Shown piece by piece: positions 43,187-56,111 of a DNA stretch of 64,000 nucleotides (position 1 is the stretch's first letter; each line of letters opens with the position of its first letter). The stretch lies in the NCBI GenBank assembly GCA_964016875.1, contig OZ024734.1:50636622-50700621 (forward strand), in the 5' to 3' direction. The position numbers and the translations under genes are program-made. The notes below the pieces were generated by a model, which saw nothing but the letters and a program-made list of their open reading frames with translations, was not told where the DNA came from and did no database searches. This DNA comes from Fallopia convolvulus (taxonomy: Eukaryota > Streptophyta > Magnoliopsida > Caryophyllales > Polygonaceae).

Positions 43187-46100
43187 TCAACAGTTGGCTG
43201 TTGAAGCAAAACAAGCTTCAACAGCTTCATTAACAGTGAGAAAGAACCATCTTTCACCGACTTTGTCAACGAATTGCACCAGCTTGAGCTTGTGGATGAC
43301 CTGCCATTGAGGGCTTGCAACTGCTAACTGTTTCATAGAATGGGAGAAAAGTATGATGATGATGATGATAACTAAAATACGTTTTCGGCTAAAAACTAGC
43401 AAGTTCATGAAATCTTGATTGACTCACATTTACGCCGAGTGAGACCAATTTCTTGTACAATTCTTCCAGTGCAATGATGCCAGATGTATCAACATGCATT
43501 ACATCTGCAATCATCAAGAACGAAACAAAAAACCTGTTTAAATCTCTTATATCGACAACAAGAACATTGACCCGGTATAGTTCCGCCGCAGCAGAATCTG
43601 GGGGGTCAAGATAGGGGCACCCCTGCCCTGAAACACAAGGAGGGTGCATACGATAGAACAAAAATCCCGTTCAGATCTCTTATATCAACAACAACAACAA
43701 GAAAATTTTGATTTAGCCACTTTAAATATGTAAAGTTACGAAACGTACTGGAGAGGTCAAGGATTATTGTATGATTGGTTCCCTTAGCACTATCCACTGC
43801 AGCTTCCACCTCATCTACAACATATCTTGCAACTCTGAGGTAAACAAGCAGGAAAATTAAAAAAAAAAAACACATTAGCAGCTTAAAGCAAGCAAATGCT
43901 GGGTTTCATTGTATTTGTTGTAGCAAAATACCTTTCTTTGATGAAACTGGCATTAGCGAAGCAAAGCAAGGCAGAGTTGATGCGAATTATTAACAAACCA
44001 GGAGGTTTGCTTATGGATAAAGGATATTGATTGACTTCACAAAATATATCTGTCCCGTTAAGCCTCCCCAGGATCTCAGCGCGTGGGAGTACTGCATTCA
44101 GTATAATCTTAGCAAATGATATCACCACCTGCATTAATTATTCATCAAGGTTTATTATAAGTTAACACTGCTTAGTAGAATATAATTATGATGGCATCCA
44201 ACCAATTAGAACAATGAAATAGATTTGGTTACCGCGGCTATTAGGCCAATCTCAACGGATCCAAATAAGACGCCGAAGAAAGCACCAATACAAGCAAGGG
44301 AATCAAGTTTGTCAATCTTCCAAATCCTGTAAGCTTCATGGAAGTCTATAAGTCCAGGAAGGGCTGATATAATAATGGAAGCAAGGACTGCTACAGGTGT
44401 GAAGTAAAGGAGCTTTGTGAGAAATTGTAGTGATATCAGAACCGTGATTGCCATTACTACATTTGAGACCACTGTTTCACATCCTGCACTGAAGTTCACA
44501 GCTGTTCTCGAGAACGATCCTGTGCACATCAATATACACTGTTAGGATTTTTTTGAACTAGAAAGAGAGCAGATATTATTCCCTTTGTTCACTAAAGAAT
44601 ATCATTTTAGGCTTTGGCACAACATTATGGAATTCTAACACACCACAAACTTTTTCTAAATTTTTTTAATATTCCCATCTCATTCCTAACAAGATTTAAG
44701 CATTAAAATGACAATCTTTTCTGAAAGGAGGAAGTAATAAGTTCTTGAGCAAACTTTATTTCAATTGGGGAAGCTATATATAAATACATGAGAATTGACA
44801 GTGTCAGTGATAAAAATCTGCCTAGATTTAAGTTGCCAAGTAAACTAGTATCTAGTCAATGGTTAGCAGGGTTGGTACACAACACTATGGATTCACGAAA
44901 CCAGATTAACAGGAACGAAAGTATAAGAAGAACTTTCAATAAAAGGGCACATTACAATGCTTTGTATTAACAAAAGGGTAATATCAATGTTGAGAGATGC
45001 CATAGTTGCGCAAGTATGCAATATTGATCACCTCTTTCATATCTATCATTCTATCCAGGAAATTTAAAGGCACAAAGATGCATTTTGCAAAAACAAAAAA
45101 AAAAACAAATAGAATAGAGATTTCACTGTGAGAACAAAAAATTTCCCTTTGCCTCTAACTTTTAGCACAAAGATGCACGGGATTGAGCACTCTACAATTG
45201 CAGCATCCTTACCATCTAAAAATCTTACTATGCCTGGTTATAGGAGTTGACAAATCTTAGACTATGCCATGTTACTTTTTTTTGAATGTCATATGAAGTG
45301 TGGAAAAGTATTCCTTTTTATTCTTATCCCTCTTCTTCCCTCCAGCATATGACTTTAGTTAATATCAGCTTTCAAAATTTACATCTATTTTTAGTATGTT
45401 TCACTCTTTTTCACCAAACAGAAACTAAGTGTATACATGGTTAAAACAGTAGGTGCAGAAAAGGAACATGAGCTAATGTCAGAGATTGTCCTGTTACGGA
45501 TCCAAGCTAGTTGATAGTCAAACTCACCAGTGGCCACATAACAAGAAGTTAAGGATCCAATGATATTCATGAAGCCCATGGCCAACATTTCCTTGTTCCC
45601 ATCAATTTGGTACCCTTTAATGGAAGCAAACGATCGGCCAACAGCCATAGCTTCCTATAAGTAACATTATATCATGGTTAATCAAAGGCAAAATTAACCC
45701 CACCATAAACAAAGATTAAGCACAGGGATTCGTAATATACCGTGAGAGCAACAATGGCAGACAGAAGGCCAATCTTCATGGCATTTCCAACATGAGGACC
45801 CTTGAAATGCAACTGATGCGCAGAACTAGGATTAAGGCCTCCTTTGACATGTTTCACTATCTTAACTCCATGCTCATCAGCTCTGGTAAGGAACACTAAA
45901 AGAGTAGACAAAATTACTGCCACAAGAGGAGCCAGAGCCGGCATCCAATACAGCTTTCTGATTCTTCTACCCTATAGTTCAAGAACGATGAACTGAGAAC
46001 TGAGAAGACTAAAGTCTTGGGTCATCAATACTTAAATATACATAAATTTGAAATTCCATGGATATCTTACATACCATGATCCTTGCAATAAGGATGAAAA

Positions 46101-47432
46101 CGAGCAAGGAGCACCCCAACAGAAAATTAAAAGGATACCACTGCAGCATTAAAGGGCAATATGAGACACATGGGCTTAGCAAAAGGCTACATAATGATAA
46201 TCCATTGGAGAAAAATGAGGATGTTATGAAGCTTACTTCTTGATGAACAGAAACAAAGACAGTCTTCAAGACAGAGACTGCATCAGTTTTGGTGGTGAAA
46301 TGGCTGATCCCAAAAAGGCCCTTGAGTTGTTGCAGACCGATAACAATGGCTGCACCTCCCATGAAACCAACAATTGCAGCATGTGAGAGGAAATCAACAA
46401 GAAAACCCAACCTGCACAGCCCGATTTTAACATTTTCCGGTAAGCTTTCTTGGTACAAAAAATCAGTGGACAGATTATGAGAACGACAATATTCCATAGT
46501 AAGAGAACATAGCCTTGTGACTCCCTATAATGAGAATGGCCTAAAGCAGTGCTCTCCAAGAGATCAAGCTATCTTGATGTATTTGAGAACAAGATCCAGT
46601 ATTTTGCTAAAAACAAAAGTTAATTTAGAGTGTGTATATGTAGAAAGATTAATCACCTGCAAACTCCAAATAAAGTTTGGAACAACCCAGCAAAGAAAGT
46701 AGCTGTGAGTACCAACTCTCTGTAGGCAACCGGATCAACTGACGGGTCTACAACTCTCTGACCCAGTGATGACAACAAGAGTGAGACCACAGCCACAGGT
46801 CCTATTGCAATTTCTTTTGAACTTCCCATTAGAGCGTATAAAAGAGGAGGTACAACACTTGTATCTAGTCAGTAGTCCAAATGAGCATATCAGAAGATGA
46901 CTTAAAATGAACTGTCTTTCCAGGAACAAATGATAAATATACTAGCTAGAAAAATGACTCACATAGGCCATACTGAGGCTCCAGCTTTGCCAAACTAGCA
47001 TATCCAATGCTCTGCCCAGTAGACAAATGTTATGAGTTAGTCAGCTAAATAGAATGAGACCAAGAAACAAGAGCATTAGCAGCAAACCTGAGGAATACTA
47101 AGGCTTGCAAGTGTTAAACCAGCAAAGACATCATGTCTTAGTTTTCTAGCATCATAGTTTCTTCCCCAAGTGAGAAATGGAAATAAGCTCTGTAGGAATG
47201 ACAGAAAGCAATTTGAAACGATATGCTTTTTGGATGATTTTGATGAAAGCCCATGGTTTCCAGGAAAGGGAAAAACTGTCCTTTTTGAGGAGCTGATAAC
47301 CTCTTTCCATAAACTAGGGGGTTCAGGACAGTCAAGAACAGATTGAGGCTTATTCAGCTCTTGAGCTTCAGCTTCAGAAGCCATTTGTGCCATAGGCACT
47401 TGAAGTGTTTGGGAGAACTCCAAAGTTTCCAT
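43187..47432 (-). CDS. SULTR2: SULTR2-type sulfate transporter, complete, 12 exons
   Basis: Coding exons 5' to 3': 47088-47432, 46963-47011, 46657-46864, 46237-46411, 46075-46140, 45741-45971, 45528-45654, 44233-44519, 43932-44128, 43749-43834, 43428-43504, 43187-43327. They sum to 1989 nt, 662 codons plus stop, with GT-AG junctions and consistent phases. ATG 47432 is the first ATG after a TTG-started extension. The N-terminus LDCPEPPSLWKEV is the group 2 signature. Membrane domain marks are GLTLASLSIPQSIGYA, GPVAVVSLL, RLGFLVDFLSHAAIVGFMGG and GSFSRTAVNFSAGC. The C-terminal STAS domain includes VDTSGIIALEELYKKL and WQVIHKLKLVQFVDK. SULTR2 proteins are H+/sulfate symporters of the plasma membrane, mainly low-affinity and vascular in Arabidopsis. 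No break is seen. Intron 7 holds a MITE and intron 10 a SINE. The next gene to the right, divergent, is a SULTR1-type paralogue. Confidence 0.93.
43353..43370. repeat. (GAT)n microsatellite in SULTR2 intron 11
   Basis: Six consecutive ATG/GAT units, 18 bp, 26 bases from the start of the last exon. Confidence 0.85.
43525..43686 (-). mobile_element. SINE copy in SULTR2 intron 10
   Basis: The body (GAATCTGGGGGGTCAAGATA on the plus strand, CAACAAGAACA tail at 43555) matches the copy at 3669-3800. Diverged direct repeats ending ATCTCTTATATC flank it (43525-43553 and 43658-43686), the probable target duplication, unusually long at about 29 bp. Confidence 0.55.
44579..44734. mobile_element. Stowaway-like MITE in SULTR2 intron 7
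   Basis: Left end TTCCCTTTGTTCACTAAAGA, right end ...TTTTCTGAAAGGAGGAAG, with CATTTTA inverted further in. TA lies outside both ends (44577-44578, 44735-44736). Confidence 0.65.
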
Positions 47433-47586
47433 TTGCTTGAGAAACCATATATATAGGAATGTTGTTATGTCCACAAAAGGAAAGAATAACAACCATATAA
47501 AAAATGTTCATCTAATATGCCACATGTTGAGTATTGTAAGGTCAATATTTTCTCCCTATTGAATTGAAGTCATATATATAGTGTGG

Positions 47587-47596
47587 CTTTATATAG
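47587..47596 (-). promoter_or_regulatory. Probable TATA box of SULTR2
   Basis: The minus strand reads CTATATAAAG, about 155 bp upstream of the ATG. No transcription start is known, so this is a position and consensus call. Confidence 0.5.
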
Positions 47597-47599
47597 CAT

Positions 47600-50060
47600 G
47601 GTAAAATAAAAGATATTCCAATATCAACACATTTGTTACTTTCCTGGCATCATATTTACCTCAAGAACTTGGTTCTTTATGTGAGGTAATTTTTGCACTT
47701 ACAATTACTATTTAGTGCAATTTGACATCCAAAAAAAGAAACAGCAATCAATTTGACCAAATGTCTGAATGATAATTTTGGGCCCCAATGTATCAATGGT
47801 GGTGGAAATAGACAAGAGCAAGAATGTTACACAGTGAGGAATACAAATACAGTTCCTAGACCTTAAAAGAACGCAACCATTTTGTCCACTTGACAAAGTA
47901 GGGTGGCACTTTAGGTTAGCGATAGAGTTCTTACACTCGAGTGTCTTTCTCCATCCAACTTAGCCTGCCAAATCCACTACAAAAATTAAGTGAATAGAGA
48001 TGAAGTGTGACCAAGAAACAACCAGTGTTCTATTAATGGCATTACTTGCTTTTTGGTCCTTTTCAAACTTCAAATGTTGGATGGATTGAAACGTTTATCA
48101 GCATCTGAAGTCTGATAAAGAAATAGAGGGGAAAACCAATCTAAAAGCTCAAATAATGTTCCAAAAGACTAACATGACTTGCATCAAAGAAAGTATTCTT
48201 GTTGAGAAGCTATATAGCTAGAAAAGTGAAATAAAGGAACCCAATGAGAAAGCATCAGATCTCTGGAATGTAGTCTGATCATGAAAGAGAAGAAAAAATC
48301 ACAAAGTTATTCTACTTCAAGTTGGTAGTTAAGATAAACAAAAGAATTATGTAGAATAAAACCATTTAAACTAGAGACTGGCAAAATGAACTCTTCACCA
48401 CCAATGAGTTTTATCATATGCAATATTTTTTGCAAGATATAAATGCACAAGATACATTCTACCTAGTGCTTCCGAGACTTTCCCCTTCCAGTCTTCCGGA
48501 TTTACCTCAATTACACCATTAAAACAAAACAAAGCATCTAGACATCATCATTTTAAATGAATGTCCTTGAGATCAACTAATCCTTTAGCCCTGCCTAACA
48601 GCATAATACAGCCAAACTTAAACTCTACATCATAGATGGATGAATCATCATAGACACTTCTCTCGCATTCTGCGTGGTCACTTATCCACTAAAAAGAGCA
48701 TCACATTCGCAACTTTTGTCTTCATTGAGAGGAAACGTATAACTAAATTTACACATGATTACATCTACAGCTTATCATCTTAGGTCAACCATATTCTCTC
48801 TACTTGTTAGTGGTTAATATTGGGTCCATTCAGCAATGATTTTAATGAAATGTTGATGCAAACCCATCATAGCAGATGCATGAACAAGATTTAGATAAGT
48901 TTGTTTCCTGCAATATGTAATGTTCCACAATATGGCAAAGGCTGAAATATCTGGCCTCATCCTCAAGTCTAAGAAAAGAAAGCAACTCTTGTTGATGATC
49001 ATTTACCCTGCAGGTCATAACTGATTCATCTCAATTTCCTATATTTTCCTTTAAAGCAATACTGACATATTTAATTAATCCTCCACTGCCTGTCTAAATC
49101 TGAAGAAATCCTAAGAAAGCTTATAAAACCAATCTGTTCTCTTTTAGCTGATTATAGAAACATAAGCAGAAGTGGACGTAGTTGAAGCATCTCTTTAGTG
49201 ATAAATTTTGGGGCAACAGATAATTAGAAAGTAATGCTAAAAAGGAGTAGCAGTATAACACCAAAATAAAAACAATATCCAATAAAAAATTGAGCTCAAA
49301 TGCTCTCAGAATATGGGTCTCAGAATTCAGATAAGTAGGGAGTTGAAAGGATTCTCACTCTTTTTCTCCTGTCACAACACTGATTGAGGAGGACCCATCA
49401 ACTTTCAGAAGTTCCAACTCCAAATTCCCACTAGTATCCATCTTTTGCCTCTACAAATTACAGAAAAGCTGAAGGGACATTGTCTGTGGAGATTAGAGCC
49501 CACAGATGGTCTCTTTGGTGAGCCCATACACCAAAAAAGGGTTCAGACGAATCCTTTATGGAAAAAGATTGAAGACTTCAATTTTGATTCGACACTTCTC
49601 TTAGTGCTAATGTTGGTGACTTGGTGCCTCCTCCATGAGGCATTACCTCCACTTTGATTGCTAACCCTACAATAACAAGCTTCTTTTTCTTTTTCAAATT
49701 CATATGAACTGCGTTTCAATATTATAAATGACAAAATTCTTAGCCTAGTATTGATTCTTAGCCTACTCTCTACTTTTTGAGGCATTGTTGATGTTCTATA
49801 ACATTTTGTACGAATGCCCACAAAGTGTTTGTCGAAATGACTAAAAGAAAAATCAACGATTCAGCAATGGAAGAGAATGTCGAGAAGTTTGAAAGTGGCC
49901 AAATCGAGAGAAAGGAGCAATGCCAAACCCACAAGAATTCAAGGGTTACCAATTACCATCATCAATCAGGAGGACACATTCATAAAATCCACCTACATAT
50001 TAAAACATTCTTTTCACTTTTTTCTCGTCCACATTAAACTCAATTTTACTTTAGTTAAAA
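47600..50060. other. SULTR2 upstream region, no gene recognised
   Basis: About 2.4 kb of moderately AT-rich DNA. No conserved protein on either strand. It may include further promoter sequence. Confidence 0.4.
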
Positions 50061-50325
50061 TAAAGAAAATCACCCCTTATCTTGATACATTTACAAGAAA
50101 ATCATCCTTTATTTTACTTTTTATAAAAAAAAATCCCTTATCTTCTAGTGTTTGCAAAAAATCACAACTTATTTCACTTTTTACATAATATCATCCCTTA
50201 TTTCTATTATGTTTTCATTGAACCATCTATATTCCGTATTCATTTATTATACAATCAAATTGAGTTAAAATACATAATTACCCCTAAGTTAAAGTACCAA
50301 ATTGATAAACATCGATAATTACCCT
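50060..50325 (+). repeat. MULE-TIR-like degenerate tandem repeat
   Basis: Units of the form AAAATCACCCCTTATCTT, AAAATCATCCTTTATTT, AAAATCCCTTATCTT and ATCATCCCTTATTTC recur at about 30-40 bp. Then come AACCATCTATATTCC... and TAATTACCCCTAAGTTA. This is the architecture of the 175-bp TIR at 9919 (AAACCACCCCTTATCTTA units, then a tail with TTAGCCCC). It may be a lone TIR of a related element; no partner was found. Confidence 0.45.
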
Positions 50326-53300
50326 TGCTCGATAGAGATGGAGGGTTGCTTCAAAGGTGTTTCATGATCGATGATCTTGTTAGAGTTTTTTTTATTTGGT
50401 TCACATGGACCTTTGGGGTCCTTATAGGATATCACATTATAGTGGAGCTCGGTATTTTAACAATGGTGGTTGATGATTATTCTTGTGCTACCCGGACTTT
50501 TTTACCCAACAAAAAGGAACAAGTTCCTAAGTTGATTGCTAATTTTTTAGCATATGTTGAGACTAAGTTTAATACAAAAGTAAAAGTTTTGAGAACAAAA
50601 AATGTGACAATTGTGCAAAAATTTATGTCATATTTATTGGCTACCAAAGGAATTCTACATCATAACTCTACACTTGGTGTTCTAGAAAAAAATGGCAGAG
50701 TTGAAAGAAAGCATTAACATTTTGTTGAGATTGCTCCTATCATGAGATTACATACATGCTTGCTTTAAGATTTTAGGGAGATTGTATTTTATCTGCTACA
50801 TACATCATTAATATGATTCCTTCTTCTGTCTTGCATTGGAAATCTCCATATTAAGTTTTATATCATAAACTATCGTTTTATAAAAATTTGAGGGTTGGTT
50901 GTTTATGCTTTGATCTTCAACCTAAGAGTCATAGAGGAAAACATGAGGCAACAACTAACATGCATGTATTCTTGAGCTATCCACCAGGGCAAAAAAGCTT
51001 ATAAAGTCTTTGATTTGGATGCCATGAAAGTTTAGGTTGATAGGCACTTGACTTTTAATAAATCTAGCTTTGCTTTTGATGCGACCCCGCCTATGGATGT
51101 CGCCCAAGAGGATTAGGCCATGTCACTACGTTCGGATGGCCCCGTCTCCTGCAGCCGCGCCAAGGCCATTGTCTCAGGCTCTCGGCAATGCAGTCACTCG
51201 TGACCGGAGTCCTCGCTAGCCAAGGCACACCTTCGAACATGCCGACACAAGTCTGCCTCCTCGTCACGAGTCCTCGTTCGTGCCAAACCATGTCGAGTCC
51301 CTCGTGCGCGTTTCGGCTCCTCGACGTAATTTGAGGTTAACGCCTTGTCCAACCACACGCCAAGCTTTGCCCATTCTAGAGGCCCGTGGGAGATCTTTTC
51401 ATGGATTTTATTACGGGTCTTCTTATGTCTCAGCGTGGTAGAGACTACATTTTTTGTCGTTGTGGATCGATTCTCCAAAATGACACACTTTATAGCGTGC
51501 AAGGGAAACAATAATGCGACTGATCGCAAATTTGTTTTTCGAGAATGTTGTTAAGTTACATGGTATACCTAGAACTGTTATTAGTGATAGGGACACCAAG
51601 TTTTGTATCGATTTTTGGAGAACATTATAGGGAAGCTGGGTACACAACTCTTATTCTCTACATCATATCATCCCCAAACCTATTGTCAAACTGAAGCGAC
51701 CAATCGGATCTTTGGCACCCTTGTTAGGACGGTGCTCAAGGCTAACCCACGTCGGTGAGAGGACTTATTTTGCATTGTTGAGTTTTCATATAACATGTAC
51801 ATCCACTCGGCGACAAAGAAGATGCTCTTTGAGGTCGTCTAGGGGCATAATCCCTACATGCCCTTGGACTTGGTGCCCGAATCTAGAAGACTGGCGAACA
51901 CATTGACACGACAAACAGTGTCAACACTGTGCGCCACTTACATGAGTGCACTAGGATCCAGCTCGAGTGTCGTACCGACCAATACGCCGCCCAACACAAC
52001 AAGGGCCATCGTAAGATGCTCTTCCATGCCCACGACCTCATTTGGCACAACCTTCAAAAGGACAGGTTTTTTGACGCCCGCAAGACAAAGTTACATCCTA
52101 GAGGTGACTATCCGTATCAAGTTGTCTGAAGCATCGGGGACAATGCTTATCAGATTGACCTCCTCGGAAAGTTCAGCATCCACGCCATGGTCAACATTGC
52201 AGACCTTTCTCCCTAATTCGAGCCCGCGTTTCATGACGAGGAAACGAGGAAGTTTCCCACTCAAGGGGGAGGGTGATGCGACCCCGCCTATGGACGTCGT
52301 CCAAGAGGAGCAGGCCATGTCACTATGCATGGACGGCCTCGTCACTCACATCTGCGCCAAGGCCATCGCCTCGACAACACAATCGCTCGTGACCCGAGTC
52401 CTCGCTAGCCATGAAGCACCTTCGGATGTGCCGGTGCAAGTCTGCCTCCTCGCCATCGACATCGCAAATTCGATTCCTCACCCCTTCTAGAACGTGTCGA
52501 GTCCCTCGTGCGCGCTAGCTCCTCAGCGTCACTTGAGGTTCATGCCTCGCCCAGTCGCGCGTCCGCGTGCGATCGCTCTCGCGTGCCAGCGTCGCACCAA
52601 CCTTGTCTTAGCCCGAATCTTGACACCGACGATGCCTTGGCCACAACGTTCTATCTTTATTGTTTATTTTAGTACTATTTCCTTTCTGAACCTTTATAAA
52701 TATGGTTGTATTGTTTTAGCAAGGTATTTTTGAACTCTCTTAAGGAAATGGGCATTTGTTTGCACACAAGACCCATTCCGACACCCCTTTGTTTGCCTAA
52801 GGTTTCGAGTGCATCCTCTATGCAAGTGCACACGTGTTTTAGGTTACGCATTGTTTTAATAAATCTAGCTACATAGTTGATCAGTCTCCTTTGGTTGTGG
52901 ATCGTGTGTCACCCCTCTCTTCCGAAATCTCTTCTTCCTCTTGTTCGATCATCCCTTTGATCAAGCTCCTCTTAAGTCTTATCTCTTAAAGGCCGAGAAT
53001 CTTCAAGTCTCACAATCCGCTTCCGCAAACTCGCTTACGAGACCTACTATACGATCAAGGGACAAAGATCCTCGACGTTCTTAAATCCTACGGAGTCAAG
53101 GCCGCGTCACCTTTTAAGGATAATTCTTTTGTTTCTGTTTCTGCTCCAGATACTTATTTGCCCTTGATTAGTTTTGATTTTAAAGATGATCGACTTATTT
53201 CATAATGAATCTAAGAGTGTGCTCAATGATCTTAATGATGAACGTGGTCCAAGAATCTTTCTTGTTTTCCCATGACAAAAATTAGCAAGATTCTGCATAA

Positions 53301-53930
53301 ATATTGCCATCTTCTTCTCTTCCTATTACAAATGATCAAGGTATATATGCTTTGAATGAGCCTTGTCTTAAAAGATCAACCAAAAACATATAGAGGCACC
53401 ATCTCAGCTTCAAGATTAAATTTGTAGTCATCTTCCTATAAAGAAAACTCATAATTCTAGTGACAACTTTTCTTAAGCTTTACATAGGATAAGAAAAATC
53501 TAGAATGGATGCGAGTCATGAATTCAAAGTTAACAACCTAAGAACAAAATTGTGCTTGGGAATTGACCACTTTGCCACCTAGGAAGACTAGTTTTGGATC
53601 TAAGTGGGTCTATAAAGTGAAGTTTAAGCCTAACGGTCAAGTTGAGAGGTTGAAAGTAAGGCTCATAGACAAAGGACACAATCAATTTCAAGATAAAAAT
53701 TACAAATAAACATTTTCCCCAATGCAAAATTTACAACTACTAGGTTCTTACTAACATTAGCAATAGCTAAAAGGTGGAGTTTTCATCAACTAGATATCAA
53801 TAGTGTGTTTTACATGTTTTTCTAGATGAAGAGGTTTATATGGTGCCACCACAGGGATATGATAAAGCAAAGCTTGGTCACATTAGTCATCTTTGTAGAG
53901 AGATTTCATAGTTTGGTTGTTTGTTTAGAT
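50325..53930 (+). pseudogene. Ty1/Copia pol relic with nested Gypsy relic
   Basis: Integrase core at about 50400-50720: HMDLWGPYRISHYSGARYF (frame then lost), VVDDYS, KVKVLRT, GRVERKH. The later LPPRKT-region reads WELTTLPPRKTSFGSKWVYK at about 53555-53615. Then VERLKVRL, FSPMQNL and EEVYMVPPQGYDKAKLGH near 53830 belong to the reverse transcriptase. Many stops and shifts. A Gypsy relic (51077-52852) lies between the two halves. LTRs and ends were not identified. Confidence 0.85.
51077..52852 (+). mobile_element. Gypsy relic nested in the Copia relic
   Basis: LTR starts TGATGCGACCCCGCC occur at 51077 and 52274; the second is preceded by a polypurine tract AAGGGGGAGGG. Between them is only part of integrase: VVDRFSKMTHFIACKGNNNA, then GIPRTVISDRDTKF and AAQHNKGHRKMLFHAHDLIW, with stops and shifts. 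It is the same lineage as the element at 32654-40938 (shared LTR start, KGNNNAT, and an LTR tail DATPPMD...). The first LTR is cut at about 51350 and joined to integrase, so most of gag-pol is deleted. A stretch TTTTAATAAATCTAGCT flanks both sides. Confidence 0.8.
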
Positions 53931-54807
53931 TACAAGATTCAATCTCTTTAGAGAGATTTAATAGCTTGGTTGGTAAGATGTATACATCGACTTTCATATG
54001 TCTTCAACATCATATCCTTTGAAATGTTTATGTTTTCTCTTGCATTATTCATAACTCATCATATATGTATTTGTGATGTTTTCAAAATCTAGAAAGGAGG
54101 AAATTTTGACTCTATATTTTACTCACACAGTGGTGATGTTAGGGGTCGGATTTATTTCCATATTATTTATATTTAGTCTCGATTCATTTCAATGAAATAG
54201 ATAGTCTCACCTCTCGTTTACCAATAAAAAAACAAAGGAAAGAAAAAAAATGACATGCAATAATTCACTTGGAGTAGATGAGAAATTTGAAGGAAGAATT
54301 TGTGCTTAATTGTTCTTGATGTTACAACTTACAAGTTACAACCAATGAGACCGATGCCGTGAAACCAAGGAAACTAAATAGCGATGAAGACTTTGCATTT
54401 TGATGTATAGATGCATGGATCCGAACTTTGACTCTTCAATATATAAAGTGATCGAGCTTCTAGATATCAACAACCAACTGTCTAATAGCCCTTCAATTCA
54501 AACTTGATCATGTTTAGTACTATGTTGTATATATGTCTGATCCTTTACTAACTCAGTTGATCACCTCAATCGGGACAAGGTTGTTTTTATTAAACGGTTG
54601 CAAACTAAACTCGATATGAAGCAAATTCAAAAAGCTTGTCAAGCCTTAGGTCAGGCTTGAGTACTTGAATTGATCGATCGAGCTCGAAGATTTTATTTGA
54701 TAGACATACTATAAAAAGTAGACGGTGCTAATAGTTTATGGAATTTTTTTTATTCTATGCTTTGCTAGTACATGATAATATGATAAGATAGACTAATATT
54801 ATGAGAA

Positions 54808-54838
54808 CTAGTTATACCCATCGTGTTATGCACGATTA
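54808..54838 (-). mobile_element. Helitron-type 3' terminus
   Basis: A/CTAG, 8 bases, then stem-loop ATCGTG-TTATG-CACGAT on the plus strand. Read on the minus strand, hairpin then CTAG-T. The partner 5' end is not found. Confidence 0.45.
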
Positions 54839-56080
54839 TGGTTCGACATTTTATAGATATTAAATAAAAATATAATATAAAATTTAATGTAAGTAATTTA
54901 TTGTCCGTACAATGCACAATTTTTTTAGAATCAAATTAAATAAATAAAATATAAGTTATTAAGTTTGATGTTGAAAATAAAAAAAATTATTAAGGTAAAA
55001 TAATATATATTTTTCCTTTTCATTTCATTGATGATACTTCAAAGATATTTAATTTTAAAAAACATAACATGTGAATAAAAAATTATATATTATAATATGA
55101 AAAGAGATATGATTTAAATAAAATAATACTTAAACTAATTAATAAGATATAATAAAATATGAGAGACAAAGATAAAAACAATTTATTTATAGAAAATTAT
55201 TTTATAAAAAAAATTATTTCGATTTAAAGTGGTGCCAAGCTCTTTTTGTGGTTCGATAAAGTAAAGATTAGATAAGATTAAATATTATATTTTTATCACT
55301 TTATAGGTACCTTAATTTAGAGATTATCAAATATTTTAATATATTTATTGAATAATATATTACCTATTTTTATTATTTTTAAACATTATAAGTATTTGTC
55401 ATTGATTTTTTATTATAAATGAAAATATATATATATATATATCGTGAAAATATAACATGCTAAAAGATAAAAAATATTTATACTTATTTTAAATTTGTTT
55501 TCTTTAATTTTAAATATTTGTATAAGCAAATTTTTAAAAGATATTGTTATACTAAATAGATATTTGTTTGATGTTAAAGATAGATTTAAATACTTAAAGA
55601 AGAATTTAATAGAAAAAGTTAAAAACATTAGGAATAAAAATTAATTTTTTAAATATGAGGTGGTGTCAGAATTGTTCTGGTGGCTCAAAAAGGTATACAT
55701 TTAATATATAGTTATAGATGGATCATGGGAAAATAATATTTGTGGAGAGAATAAAGAATTTCCAATAATTATTAGATCTTATAGAAATAAATGTTCCTGA
55801 TTAAAATATATTAAAGCAGAAAAATTTCACACGACTGAATTTTATTTGAAAAAACAAGTATTATAATGGGTTATGCTTTACGTTACAACTGATTGTGCCT
55901 AGTTTTATTATTGATTATGCTTTTATTTATTTATCGATTGTGCCTAGTTTTATTATTCACTAAGTGTGCATGGTTGCTTGGATGAGTGCATTTTTTAGAC
56001 GATTATGGATATTCTATTCTAGATGAGTGTGCATGATGATTGATGATATAACTAAATGTGTGCATGATTATACAAGTGAA

Positions 56081-56111
56081 CTAGAATGCTAATCCCGTCC
56101 GTTGGACGGGG
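56081..56111 (-). mobile_element. Helitron-type 3' terminus
   Basis: A/CTAG, 9 bases, then the perfect stem-loop CCCGTCC-GTT-GGACGGG. Same orientation as the ends at 54808 and 57842. Confidence 0.5.

Noticed and set aside
43187..47432. Calling the complete transporter SULTR3.
   Set aside because: The STAS end resembles several groups, but the LDCPEPPSLW N-terminus and SIGYASLAKLEPQYGL fit group 2.
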